64,000 nt of DNA. It comes from Thalassovita mediterranea. Its GTDB lineage: Bacteria > Pseudomonadota > Alphaproteobacteria > Caulobacterales > Hyphomonadaceae. Position 1 is the stretch's first letter. Each line of letters opens with the position of its first letter. Positions 34,878-44,189 of this stretch are shown here, in pieces. The position numbers were made by a program, and so were the translations under genes. The stretch is taken from positions 806,001 to 870,000 of the forward strand of contig CP080408.1 in the NCBI GenBank assembly GCA_019448215.1, in the 5' to 3' direction. The notes under the pieces were generated by a model that saw only the letters and a list, made by a program, of their open reading frames with translations, searched no databases and was not told where the DNA came from.

Positions 34878-36554
34878 TCAGGACAGTCCTTCGATATTAC
34901 CGTCCGCATCGAGTCCGATGGACTCGGCGGCCGGCACACGCGGCAGGCCTGGCATGGTCATGATCTCTCCGCAGAGGGCGACAACGAATCCTGCCCCTGC
35001 CGAGAGGCGGACATCGCGCACAGGCAGAACAAAGCCGCTTGGCGCACCGCGTAGCCCCGGATCGGATGAGAAGCTGTTCTGCGTCTTCGCCATACATACC
35101 GGCAGGTGGCCATAGCCGTCCGCCTCCCAACGCTTCAGACGCGCATGCACCGACGGGTCAGCTGACACGGTACTTGCGCCATAAATCCCGGTCGCAATGG
35201 CTTCGATCTTGTCCATCAGGCCAAGCTCATCGCGGTAGAGCGGGGCAAACTCTGCCTCATGGGAATCCGCGATGGCCGCGACTTTTTCGGCGAGCTCCAG
35301 CGTACCCTTGCTGCCATTTGCCCAATGGGTGCAAACGATCGCTTCAGCGTCTTTGCCCGCCACATAGGCGCGGATCGCATCGATCTCGCTTTCAGTATCG
35401 GCGTGGAAGTGATTGATCGCGACGATAACCGGCACGCCGAACTTGCGCATATTGTCGATATGGCGGCCAAGATTGGCGCAGCCTTCGACGACGGCAGTCG
35501 GGCTCTCTTTGGGCAGGTCCGCCAGTGTCACGCCGCCATTCAGTTTCAGCGCGCGGCAGGTCGCGACGACGACGATGGCAGACGGCGACAGTCCGGCCTT
35601 GCGGCATTTGATGTTGAGGAATTTCTCAGCGCCAAGATCTGCGCCAAATCCTGCTTCGGTGACGACATAATCGGCAAGCTTCAGCGCCGTCTTCGTCGCA
35701 ATCACCGAGTTGCAGCCATGCGCGATATTGGCGAAGGGGCCGCCATGAACGAAGGCGGGGTTATTCTCCAGCGTCTGGACGAGGTTTGGCTGTAGCGCAT
35801 CACGCAGGAGCGCCGTCATCGGGCGGTCCGCCTTGATGTCGCGGCAGAAGACCGGTGAGCGGTCGCGGCGATAGGCGACGATGATACTGCCGAGGCGCTT
35901 TTCGAGGTCTGCAAGGTCTTCGGCGAGGCAGAGGATCGCCATGATTTCCGAGGCGGCCGTGATGTCGAAGCCCGCCTCTGCCGGAAAGCCATTGCCCGGC
36001 CCGCCGAGCGAGGTCACGACTGAGCGAAGCGCGCGGTCATTCACATCGAGCGCCCGGCGCCAGGTGATCCGGCGGGTGTCGATGCCAAGCTCATTGCCCC
36101 AGTGGATGTGATTGTCGATCATCGCCGACAGGAGGTTGTGCGCAGCCGTGATGGCGTGGAAATCGCCGGTAAAGTGGAGGTTCATTTCCTCCATCGGGAC
36201 GACTTGCGCATAGCCACCACCTGCGGCCCCGCCCTTCATCCCGAAACAGGGGCCGAGCGACGCTTCGCGAATACAGATCGCGGCCTTCTTGCCGATCGCG
36301 TTGAGACCGTCGCCAAGGCCGACAGTGGTCGTCGTCTTGCCTTCGCCAGCAGGCGTCGGATTGATCGCCGTGACGAGGATTAGCTTCCCATCCGGTCGCC
36401 CCTCAAGAGAGCGGATAAACTCCCTCGAGACCTTGGCCTTGTCATGGCCATAGGGGATGAGATCGCCCGGCGGGATGGCGAGTTTCTCGCCGATTTCCTG
36501 GATCGGCCGCTTCTTTGCGGCGCGCGCAATCTCGATATCGCTCTTGTGGCTCAT
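34878..36554 (-). CDS. fhs: Formate--tetrahydrofolate ligase
   Basis: ATP-dependent synthesis of 10-formyl-THF, feeding purine and one-carbon metabolism; 558 residues, the family's usual length. The P-loop [18 protein letters not shown] is near residue 65; also [48 protein letters not shown] and [15 protein letters not shown]. All are characteristic, so the call is firm. No folD neighbour is present. The 215 bp upstream contain a GATGCGG-GCGG-CCGCATC hairpin (near 36733), but no riboswitch that I can identify. Confidence 0.97.
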   Translation of the reverse strand: MSHKSDIEIARAAKKRPIQEIGEKLAIPPGDLIPYGHDKAKVSREFIRSLEGRPDGKLILVTAINPTPAGEGKTTTTVGLGDGLNAIGKKAAICIREASLGPCFGMKGGAAGGGYAQVVPMEEMNLHFTGDFHAITAAHNLLSAMIDNHIHWGNELGIDTRRITWRRALDVNDRALRSVVTSLGGPGNGFPAEAGFDITAASEIMAILCLAEDLADLEKRLGSIIVAYRRDRSPVFCRDIKADRPMTALLRDALQPNLVQTLENNPAFVHGGPFANIAHGCNSVIATKTALKLADYVVTEAGFGADLGAEKFLNIKCRKAGLSPSAIVVVATCRALKLNGGVTLADLPKESPTAVVEGCANLGRHIDNMRKFGVPVIVAINHFHADTESEIDAIRAYVAGKDAEAIVCTHWANGSKGTLELAEKVAAIADSHEAEFAPLYRDELGLMDKIEAIATGIYGASTVSADPSVHARLKRWEADGYGHLPVCMAKTQNSFSSDPGLRGAPSGFVLPVRDVRLSAGAGFVVALCGEIMTMPGLPRVPAAESIGLDADGNIEGLS

Positions 36555-36769
36555 AGGCTTTCAACGCTCTCCCCTGCTCGCGCCTCGAAATTAGGGCGTA
36601 AGGGGCCCGGCGGCGAAGCCTGTCATGATGTCCCTTTCCTATCAGACCCTGCAGGCGGCGAAAGCCCCATCAGGATTTTGCTTGCTGGCCTCACACCGTT
36701 GGAATATTTACCAGCCGCCGCGGGCCGATGCGGGCGGCCGCATCCGCGCGGTGGGTCCTTTGACAACGA

Positions 36770-37102
36770 ATGTCCAACAAGGCGTTTGACTGTGTGTCCT
36801 GCGGGGCGTGCTGCTTCAGCCGTAACCCGCGCTATCTGAAACTGCTGCCTTATGACGCCTCACGGGAGCTGCCCGACGAGAGCCTAATCCACGAGACTGG
36901 CGAGACCTATGTGAGCTTTGCCTGCGGGCACTGCGTTCACCTCGACCTCTCCAATGGCAAGGCGGCCTGCCAGGTCTATGAGGACCGCCCCGAAGCCTGC
37001 CGGGCTTTCCGAGCCGGAAGCTTTGAGTGCATGAAGGCGATCCGCGCCAATGGCATCATGGGCGAGAAGGTCCGCCAGCCCGTCCCGGATGTTGCCGCCT
37101 AG
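36770..37102 (+). CDS. YkgJ-family cysteine cluster protein
   Basis: 110-residue CxxCxxCC protein: DCVSCGACCFSRNPRYLKL near the N-terminus, then FACGHCVHLDLSNGKAACQVYEDRPEACRAF (seen as CGHCVHL and ACQVYEDRPEACRAF). Eight or more conserved cysteines suggest Zn or Fe-S binding; the family (UPF0153/YkgJ) has no proven reaction. It is a single gene divergent from fhs. An imperfect palindrome (GACCAATTCCGC with GCGGGATCGGTC, 37101-37129) covers its stop region and may terminate it. Confidence 0.88.
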   Translation: MSNKAFDCVSCGACCFSRNPRYLKLLPYDASRELPDESLIHETGETYVSFACGHCVHLDLSNGKAACQVYEDRPEACRAFRAGSFECMKAIRANGIMGEKVRQPVPDVAA

Positions 37103-37219
37103 ACCAATTCCGCTTTCAGCGGGATCGGTCGTCGGTTTGTTTGCGCTCACGCCAGCCCGCTGATGCGGGCGGCTCCGCGGGGGCGGCGCATTCGCGCCGG
37201 GCTCGCCTTTCTCGCCTCC

Positions 37220-37244
37220 GCGTTTCCGTCGAAGTCGGAAACGC
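37220..37244. repeat. Hairpin GCGTTTCCG / CGGAAACGC
   Basis: 9-bp perfect stem with a 7-nt loop in the 143-bp gap between the YkgJ gene and the convergent small gene. There is no T-run. It may be a dispersed palindromic repeat or a weak terminator. Confidence 0.5.
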
Positions 37245-37245
37245 T

Positions 37246-37464
37246 CTAGTGCGGCGTTTCCAGCTTTGGCCGGGCGCGGCCCATGGTCCAGTTTGACTGG
37301 CCGCGCACTTTCGGGTTCGGGGCGCACCAGATCTCTCCGGTGGCCGTGATCACCGTGACCCAGATGAGGTTATGCTCCTGGCCGTAATCGATGACGGCGA
37401 TGGCAAAGCCGTCCCCCTTGTCGGTCACCGTCATGGGGATAGGCGGGTTGAGCTGCGTGAACAT
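37246..37464 (-). CDS. Small conserved hypothetical protein
   Basis: 72 residues from the ATG at 37464 (MFTQLNPPIPM). The protein reads as a compact beta-rich domain: NPPIPMTVTDKGDGFAIAVI, DYGQEHNLIWVTVITATGE, then IWCAPNPKVRGQSNWTMGR. I recall similar short proteins in alphaproteobacteria and phages with the same IDYGxEH...NPKVR...N order but no function. Codon use looks like the neighbours. Confidence 0.65.
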   Translation of the reverse strand: MFTQLNPPIPMTVTDKGDGFAIAVIDYGQEHNLIWVTVITATGEIWCAPNPKVRGQSNWTMGRARPKLETPH

Positions 37465-37577
37465 GGCTGCGCTTTCGTTGAGCAATGAAGGATCAACAGC
37501 GCGGCGCGAGATTTGGTTTCCACCCCGCGCGCTGAGACCGCCCGCAGCTTAACCTCGATCATGCAGGAGAGGGCCTC

Positions 37578-38045
37578 CTACCCCCGTGAAGGATAAATGC
37601 CCTGCGTCACCACGCACTGCTTCAGCACGAGGAAGGGCGGCATATTCTCGCCCGTCGTGCTGTCGCCCATCACCTCGCCCTCCCCGAAATCGACGGGGAC
37701 CGGATTGTTGGTGGCGTTATTTTCAAGACCGCCCTTCGCGCCTTGCTGGCGCGGGGTGAGCCCCGGACCATCGCCTGCGCCAATCACGGTGCGGCCGCGA
37801 AGGTCTGGCAGGGCAAAGGTCGTGCGCCCGTCGCCGCCATAGAAGGTGCCGAAGAGGGAGAAGAGCGCCGTATTTTCGCTGATCGAGAGAAGGCGCCCAT
37901 CCGCCTCCAGCGTGCCACGCGGGCAGAAATTGAAGCCGACCGTGATGATCTCGCCCAGATACTCGTCCGGCCCGGCATGGGCGGTCGGCGCTGCAGCGAT
38001 GGCGAGCGTCGTGAGCGCGGCGGCGGCGATGGTTGTTTTCAGCAT
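37578..38045 (-). CDS. Exported phage tail-collar domain protein
   Basis: 155 residues: signal peptide (MLKTTIAAAALTTLAIAAAP, cleavage near AHAG) followed by a tail-collar (Phage_Collar/MdpB) domain, with YLGEIITVGFNFCPRGTLEADG, SENTALFSLFGTFYGGDGRT and TFALPDLRGRTVIGAGDGPG, split here for length. Stand-alone collar-domain proteins with a signal peptide occur in many proteobacteria, so this is not evidence for a prophage. Two cysteines could form a disulfide. The function is unknown. Confidence 0.82.
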   Translation of the reverse strand: MLKTTIAAAALTTLAIAAAPTAHAGPDEYLGEIITVGFNFCPRGTLEADGRLLSISENTALFSLFGTFYGGDGRTTFALPDLRGRTVIGAGDGPGLTPRQQGAKGGLENNATNNPVPVDFGEGEVMGDSTTGENMPPFLVLKQCVVTQGIYPSRG

Positions 38046-38084
38046 GTGCGTGTCCCCTCTTTTCTCGATTAGCTATTGATGGCG

Positions 38085-38591
38085 CTAGTCCGCAGCGCGT
38101 TCAAGCGTCAGCCCGGACGGATGATCGGCGCCCTCGCCGTCGCGGTAGATCTCGCTGCGCTCCAGCGGGCCATCACCGCTCCATGAGAAGGAGAGGTCAT
38201 GCTGGTGCTGCTCGCTCGCCGGGTCGTAATCGGTCACATCCCTGAAAGTGAAACGGATGGCGTCACCCTCGCTTGAGGTGAGCGCCATGCGCGGCTGGTT
38301 GCCTTGCGGGCAGTAATGGGTGGCGAGCAGCGTATCGCCGTCACGGTGATAGAGGGTGAGCGAGTGGGGTGCGCCCTGATAGGTCCACTCCTCGACCAGG
38401 ACCGAGCCACGCGCACTCGTGCTGAACCCAATGCGCAGGCCATGCTCTGGCTGGCCCTGCAGCTGCCAGCTGCCTTCAAGAGTCTTGAGGCGCTCAAAGG
38501 CTGTGGCTGCCGCGCTGGTGTCAGCAAGGGCAGGCCCCGCAGCAAGCGTGATGAAGGCAGCAAGCGCCGCCGCGCAGTGTGTTTTCAGCAT
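38085..38591 (-). CDS. Exported protein of unknown function
   Basis: 168 residues from the ATG at 38591. The signal peptide MLKTHCAAALAAFITLAAGP is very like that of the gene 3' of it (MLKTTIAAAALTTLAIAAAP). The mature part (FERLKTLEGSWQLQGQPEHG; VLVEEWTYQGAPHSLTLYHR; LLATHYCPQGNQPRM) looks like a lipocalin- or DUF1579-type beta barrel: a GxW near the N-terminus and alternating strands. The ligand is unknown. The long upstream frame to 38870 runs through the repeat region and is not coding. Confidence 0.75.
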   Translation of the reverse strand: MLKTHCAAALAAFITLAAGPALADTSAAATAFERLKTLEGSWQLQGQPEHGLRIGFSTSARGSVLVEEWTYQGAPHSLTLYHRDGDTLLATHYCPQGNQPRMALTSSEGDAIRFTFRDVTDYDPASEQHQHDLSFSWSGDGPLERSEIYRDGEGADHPSGLTLERAAD

Positions 38592-38791
38592 GGCAATGTC
38601 CCCCCGATGTGCCGTCTGGCGAGACTTTAGAGGGAGGCGGGACTGCGGCAAGGGGTGTTTGGGCAGGGGGGCGCGTCTCGCCCGCGTGGTTCGACTTCGC
38701 TCACCATGCGGGCTTTTCGGATGTCCCAACCAACCGCTCATCCCGGCGCAGGCCGGGATCTCGTGAAGCAGGCGCTGACCTTCTCCCTTCT

Positions 38792-38951
38792 CCCTTCTCC
38801 CTCGGGAGAAGGGTCGGGGATGAGGGGGACTGAGCTTCCAGCACACGCTGTGATTTGCAGTGATGAGCAAAGGCGCATCACTGCCGCTGTTTCATAGTGC
38901 CTCGGCGTAGCTCCCCCTCACCCCTAGCCCCTCTCCCAAGGGAGAGGGGAA
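38792..38951. repeat. 160-bp element with terminal inverted repeats, copy 2
   Basis: Same ends and length as 26302-26460; the right end reads CCCCTAGCCCCTCTCCCAAG where copy 1 has CCCCTGCCCCCTCTCCCAAG. The interiors share only short words (GCAGTGATG), as expected if the ends are under constraint or recently converted. Confidence 0.75.
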
Positions 38952-38969
38952 TTGTTCCACAAACACCAA

Positions 38970-39395
38970 TATCGCCACGCGGGGCATCCCGCTGGCGGTA
39001 CGCTTGCAGTCTCGCCCCAGTGACAGGGCCGGGCGCGTCCAGGGTGGACGCTGTAGGTAATGCCAGCCTTTCGGCGTGGCTGTAGAGCGTGCGCCATGGA
39101 CGCGCCCTGCGAAGAATTGCCCGCTCGTTTGACGCGGGCCGCCCAGAGGACTCAGAAAGGCGAGCCGTCGCCTGACTGGACAAGTGGATAGCGCGGACCG
39201 CCATTGGCAGGGCCGTTAGTCCCATACCGGCAGCACTCGTCTCCTTCGCACTCCGCTCATGGGCAGCATTTGCCGCGCATGAGCCCTCCCGCCTCTGCCT
39301 GCGCGCACCGGGGTCTGTACCGGCGTGCGCAGCGTCAACGAAAACCATCACCTTCCGGTCGGTCCGGACCGCCCTGTCTGGTGATGGGAGGCGTG
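38970..39395 (-). other. Highly structured element, possibly non-coding RNA
   Basis: A chain of strong stems: CGCCA-GCGGG/CCCGC-TGGCG (38973-38997); GGGCGCGTCCA/TGGACGCGCCC (39031-39041 with 39097-39107) enclosing GCCAGCC...GGC-TGGC; GCCCGC/GCGGGC (39119-39139); GCTCATG-GGCA/TGCC...CATGAGC (39255-39284); GCGCAC-CCGG/CCGG-GTGCGC (39303-39330); CCATCACC/GGTGATGG (39345-39387). On the minus strand the innermost loop is a GNRA tetraloop (GCC-GAAA-GGC), which favours that strand. It is not RNase P RNA, tmRNA or 4.5S RNA as far as their conserved cores show. I have an unverified impression of near-identical sequence in other alphaproteobacteria. Confidence 0.45.
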
Positions 39396-39471
39396 TAGTA
39401 TGGGTCGGGCTTGAGAGGGTGGGGATGGATTTGTTTTGTCCTACGCCCTCTTCGACCCGCTGCGCGGGCCA

Positions 39472-39539
39472 CTTCCCCCGCTTGCGGGGGAAGAAGAAGC
39501 CACGTTGGCGTCGCGCTTTCGTCCCCCGTTCACGGGGGA
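39472..39539. repeat. Two GC hairpins
   Basis: CTTCCCCCGC-TT-GCGGGGGAAG (39472-39493) and TCCCCCG-TTCA-CGGGGGA (39522-39539), followed by GGTGCCCGGCAGGGCGGAGG. This pair has the look of a dispersed intergenic repeat. Confidence 0.6.
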
Positions 39540-39736
39540 GGTGCCCGGCAGGGCGGAGGGGGTCTTGTTGTGGGCGCTTCACTCCGAAGATACCTGCGTC
39601 CTTCGACTTCGCTCAGGATGAGGGGCAGGTATCCATAGCGGGCCCCAAAGCCGGCAGCTAACGGTTCAGACGAAATACCTTGGACCCCTGCCTGCGCAGG
39701 GGTCTTCGGGAAGGTAGGATGAAGCCTTAAAGTCCG

Positions 39737-39773
39737 GCGTCACGCTCGACCGCGGGACGCGGTCTGAGCGTCC
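39737..39773 (-). repeat. 37-bp palindromic element, copy 2 (inverted)
   Basis: The reverse complement matches 11754-11790 at all but about three positions; the core is GACCGCG-TCC-CGCGGTC. It is paired head-to-head with copy 3, 45 bp away, like a REP doublet. Confidence 0.75.
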
Positions 39774-39818
39774 ATCTTCTGACTTGAGATGATGAGGACG
39801 GCGGCGATAGCAGGAGCT

Positions 39819-39856
39819 GGACCCTCAGACGGGCTATCGCCCGTCGAGGGTGACGC
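39819..39856 (+). repeat. 37-bp palindromic element, copy 3
   Basis: The outer arms GGACCCTCAGAC and GTCGAGGGTGACGC are identical to copy 1; the inner stem differs compensatorily (GACGGGC-TATC-GCCCGTC), so the pairing rather than the sequence is kept. Confidence 0.75.
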
Positions 39857-39889
39857 TCTCCATGAGCGACACGCCCCGAACCCTCACCC

Positions 39890-40117
39890 TCAATAATGCG
39901 GCGGGGGACGATTGACCGGGGCGGCGGCTTCGCTGATGGCCTGTTCGCTGTCGGCGACCCGCTCGGCGAGGCGAACCACCTGCCGCTCCAGCCGCTCGAT
40001 CAGCTTCCACTGCGCCGTGATGGCCGCGTTGAGGTCCTCAATCGTCTGGTCCTGATGGGCGATACGGATTTCAAGCTCGTCGAGGCGGGTGGAGTCTGTC
40101 GGGGCGCTGTCGGTCAT
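39890..40117 (-). CDS. slyX: SlyX family protein
   Basis: 75-residue coiled-coil protein: RLDELEIRIAHQDQTIEDLN at the N-terminus, then WKLIERLERQVVRLAERV, and the C-terminal PPPHY that marks the SlyX family. Heptad leucines run through most of the length. The function is unknown, despite the name from SlyD genetics. Start at 40117 (MTDSAPTDS); the frame is open further upstream into a repeat. Confidence 0.85.
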   Translation of the reverse strand: MTDSAPTDSTRLDELEIRIAHQDQTIEDLNAAITAQWKLIERLERQVVRLAERVADSEQAISEAAAPVNRPPPHY

Positions 40118-40161
40118 GGGGGCGGGATTAGCGGCGCGTGTGGGGTGAGGCAATATTATAC

Positions 40162-40253
40162 CTCCGCTCACCCCGCACTTGATCCGGGGTCTCGTGAAGT
40201 AGGCGCCGCGCTCTAACTGGCTGAGATCCCGGATCAAGTCCGGGATGAGCGGA
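40162..40253. repeat. 31-bp imperfect inverted repeat
   Basis: The arm at 40162-40193 and the arm at 40223-40253 are complementary at about 28 of 31 positions; each has the core ACTTGATCCGGG. The words CTCGTGAAG(C/T)AGGCGC after the left arm also follow the hairpin at 38740-38759, so both belong to one dispersed family. Confidence 0.7.
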
Positions 40254-40277
40254 TGAGTTGGGAGGGCGGTGGGTGTC

Positions 40278-40396
40278 CGATCTGATTTTGCGGGTCAAGG
40301 GTGTAATCCGAAGGACGCGAAGCGCCCTTGACCCGCAAAATCAGATCGAAAAAGGCTGGCTATGGCCAAATGGCAGAAACTGCCATTTGGCCATAG
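40278..40396. repeat. Two adjacent long perfect hairpins
   Basis: First: 24-bp arms with no mismatch (40278-40301 and 40325-40348; core GATTTTGCGGGTCAAGGG) around a 23-nt loop. Second, 11 bp on: 17-bp perfect arms CTATGGCCAAATGGCAG / CTGCCATTTGGCCATAG (40360-40396) with an AAA loop. They sit in the 410-bp gene-free stretch 40118-40528, at the border to the AT-rich patch. Nothing recognisable lies between 40397 and 40528. Confidence 0.9.
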
Positions 40397-40528
40397 TGTA
40401 CTTGTTCGGGCCACCAGAGCCAGCGGGTCGGCGATGGAGGCGCAACCGCAATTCCGCCAATTGTCGTTTGAGGCATCGGATCACAGGTGCGGGCTGACAT
40501 CCCGCACTACGGCGAAACGGACTTTGGC

Positions 40529-41206
40529 TTACTGAGTTTCGCGTTCAAACTGCCGAAGCATCGTTTCCAAAACACTCATCAAACGATCGATGTCTTCGTT
40601 CCGAATGCTCGTGTTGAGCGCACCATGGAAAAGCGCGTTACGTTTATTTGCGATTACCCTCAGATGCCTGGCAGAAGTATAGCTAATCTCACCCATTTCT
40701 TCGAGCGTTGAAATGATCTTAGTTGGGCTAGTAACTCGAGCGTGGCGAGCACCTTCGAAGCCGGCAGTATACTTCTGATAAGTGGCTTCAAAAACAATCC
40801 AAGCCCATGCGAATGCCGCTTGAATAAATTCTGCGCTTCGCAAATTGCGGGCCGTATCGACCGCTGATCTGAGCAGATCTAGATCTGAGATCTCCAGCTC
40901 TTCAAGCAGATCTGGAAAGTCGGATACATAGTAGGTTTTGAACGTCCATTCAGGCTGAGACTCAAACGACTTAGCTAATTCCTGCAACCTCTTTGAATGA
41001 CTGCGACCTGATGAGTGCACAACCTCAATTGCAACGTTTGTATATGGCTTAAATGCTATAGCGTCGACACCTCGACGTTCCAAAAACTCAGGCAACAACG
41101 ATCTGGATGGCTGAGCTACGAACTCATATCCCTTTTCTTCGTACTCCCTTTGCAGGCGTCGAAGGATCGCTTGTTCACTGTCGAAAAAGTCCAGTTTGGC
41201 CGACAT
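40529..41206 (-). CDS. AHJR-like restriction-endonuclease-fold protein with HEPN-type C-terminus
   Basis: 225 residues. The N-terminal half (about 8-100) fits the REase_AHJR-like family: REYEEKGYEFVAQPS, LPEFLERRGVDAIAF (Asp48), NVAIEVVHSSGR (Glu61), then SQPEWTFKTYYVSD. In nucleases of this fold E-x-K is expected; here Lys is replaced by Val63, so cleavage is doubtful. The C-terminal half (about 110-225) is helical and ends with RNALFHG (Arg189, His194), the R-x4-H motif of HEPN RNases. The ATG follows the RusA-like gene stop after one base. G+C is visibly lower than around it (26 of 60 in 40681-40740). The family calls are from motif recognition. Confidence 0.65.
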   Translation of the reverse strand: MSAKLDFFDSEQAILRRLQREYEEKGYEFVAQPSRSLLPEFLERRGVDAIAFKPYTNVAIEVVHSSGRSHSKRLQELAKSFESQPEWTFKTYYVSDFPDLLEELEISDLDLLRSAVDTARNLRSAEFIQAAFAWAWIVFEATYQKYTAGFEGARHARVTSPTKIISTLEEMGEISYTSARHLRVIANKRNALFHGALNTSIRNEDIDRLMSVLETMLRQFERETQ

Positions 41207-41207
41207 C

Positions 41208-41606
41208 TTAGTTCACCACATCAATGCTAACATATACAATTGGGCGTTTCGCTTTCAAAGCGGCGAGCAATGTTTCAGACGGTGACGAGAATACATCGAC
41301 ACCCCCTTCAATGTGCTTCGCCACATGCAAATCGAATATCTGTCGGTCGTCCGAATAGATTACTCCGCGCAACGCATCTAAGATAGGCTTAGTGGCATTG
41401 TCTAAATCGCTAGCTAGATCGGTCTCCACGAAAAATAATAATTCGAACTCTAAGGGCTCGAAAGTAACAAAGGTTTGCGGCTGGAGCTTCGCAATAGCGG
41501 CCGCTTCAACGCGAGCCTGCCATGCTCTCAAGTTCGCTTTGTTTTTGGCCTGCGCTGAAACTGGAACGCCCGGCAGGAAGAACTCGAAGGGAAATTCAGG
41601 TTCCAA
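41208..41606 (-). CDS. RusA-like Holliday junction resolvase
   Basis: 132 residues. FEFFLPGVPVSAQAKNKAN at the start and SDLDNATKPILDALRGVIYS then DDRQI match RusA: Asp67, Asp69, Asn70 and Lys73 align with the E. coli Asp70/Asp72/Lys76 set, and Asp86-Asp87 with Asp90-Asp91, so the catalytic acidic residues look intact. The only possible start is TTG at 41606 (a stop lies two codons upstream, and there is no internal Met); GGGGTG precedes it. RusA proteins are usually phage-encoded; here no phage genes surround it. It is one base upstream of the AHJR-like gene. AT-rich for the region. Confidence 0.75.
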   Translation of the reverse strand: MEPEFPFEFFLPGVPVSAQAKNKANLRAWQARVEAAAIAKLQPQTFVTFEPLEFELLFFVETDLASDLDNATKPILDALRGVIYSDDRQIFDLHVAKHIEGGVDVFSSPSETLLAALKAKRPIVYVSIDVVN

Positions 41607-41670
41607 AAGTCAGCACCCCGGTCGAAACTTCGCTGCGCCATGTATAATGCGCTTTGAATTGTACGCCATC

Positions 41671-41688
41671 CGCCGCTCGTTAGCGGCG
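41671..41688 (-). terminator. Hairpin between the unknown gene and the RusA-like gene
   Basis: CGCCGCT-CGTT-AGCGGCG, a 7-bp perfect stem 16 bp past the stop of the 118-aa gene. There is no T-run on the minus strand; it may attenuate read-through from thiC. Confidence 0.4.
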
Positions 41689-41704
41689 CTCGCGATAGGC
41701 GCCG

Positions 41705-42060
41705 CTACAACTTGGTTTCGGATTCAATCACCGCATTGCGCCAAAAAAATACTTTTATCGAGGTCTGCCAGCGCAAATCGTGAACGCTCCCGTCTTCCAC
41801 CGTATACTTTAACGACAGCCATTTATCGGCAGGGTATGATGAGAAGGAAACTAGCGTATGCTCGCCGGGTTCAAGCTCTACGTCTGAAAATCGAGAAAAG
41901 CCCACTACAGACCCATCCTTTTTCCTTTGCTTGACGGCCAAGGTTCCCGGCGCGATAGCGCGCTGCCCTTTATTGGTTAACCGCAACGTCATGTGTCCCC
42001 ACAATGGTTGCCAAGTTCTGCCCCACACGGATTGGATTTCAGCACTCAAATCTGTAGACA

Positions 42061-42061
<1 letters not shown>
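41705..42061 (-). CDS. Unknown 118-aa protein overlapping the thiC stop
   Basis: Not recognised. 118 residues, predicted all-beta: WGHMTLRLTNKGQRAIAPGT, VVGFSRFSDVELEPGEHTLV and WLSLKYTVEDGSVHDLRW read like an immunoglobulin-like (FxLyD-type) sandwich, with no signal peptide or membrane segment. The ATG at 42061 shares its A with the thiC stop (TGATG), so translation is likely coupled to thiC. G+C is lower than in thiC, suggesting later arrival. It may belong functionally to the two nuclease-like genes after it. Confidence 0.6.
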
Positions 42062-44095
<2,034 letters not shown>

Positions 44096-44189
44096 TTGAG
44101 TGGACCGTAGAGGAAAGCGGCGCGTTCGGAAAGGGGGCGGCGGCAAGCATGGCTTGCCTGGCTGAGTATGGTCCGGCATCTACCGGGCG

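Larger units (their letters stand above)
38592..39889. other. Gene-free, repeat-dense stretch
   Basis: 1.3 kb without a convincing gene. In order it holds: an 8-bp hairpin ATCCCGGC/GCCGGGAT (38740-38759); the 160-bp TIR element; a structured unidentified element; GC hairpins near 39.5 kb; a CCTTCGACTTCGCTCAGGAT segment (39600-39619); and two copies of the 37-bp palindrome. Open frames crossing it are not credible proteins. Confidence 0.75.

Noticed and set aside
37578-38045. Prophage remnant suggested by the tail-collar domain
   Set aside because: The protein has a signal peptide and no other phage genes are adjacent; stand-alone exported collar proteins are common.
38878-39582. 234-codon minus-strand frame in the repeat region
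   Set aside because: It starts within the TIR element and runs through all stems of the structured element; no domain, no ribosome site. The open frame is explained by high G+C.
39411-39661. Short overlapping plus-strand frames near 39.5 kb
   Set aside because: They translate hairpin repeats; such peptides recur with intergenic repeats and are not proteins.
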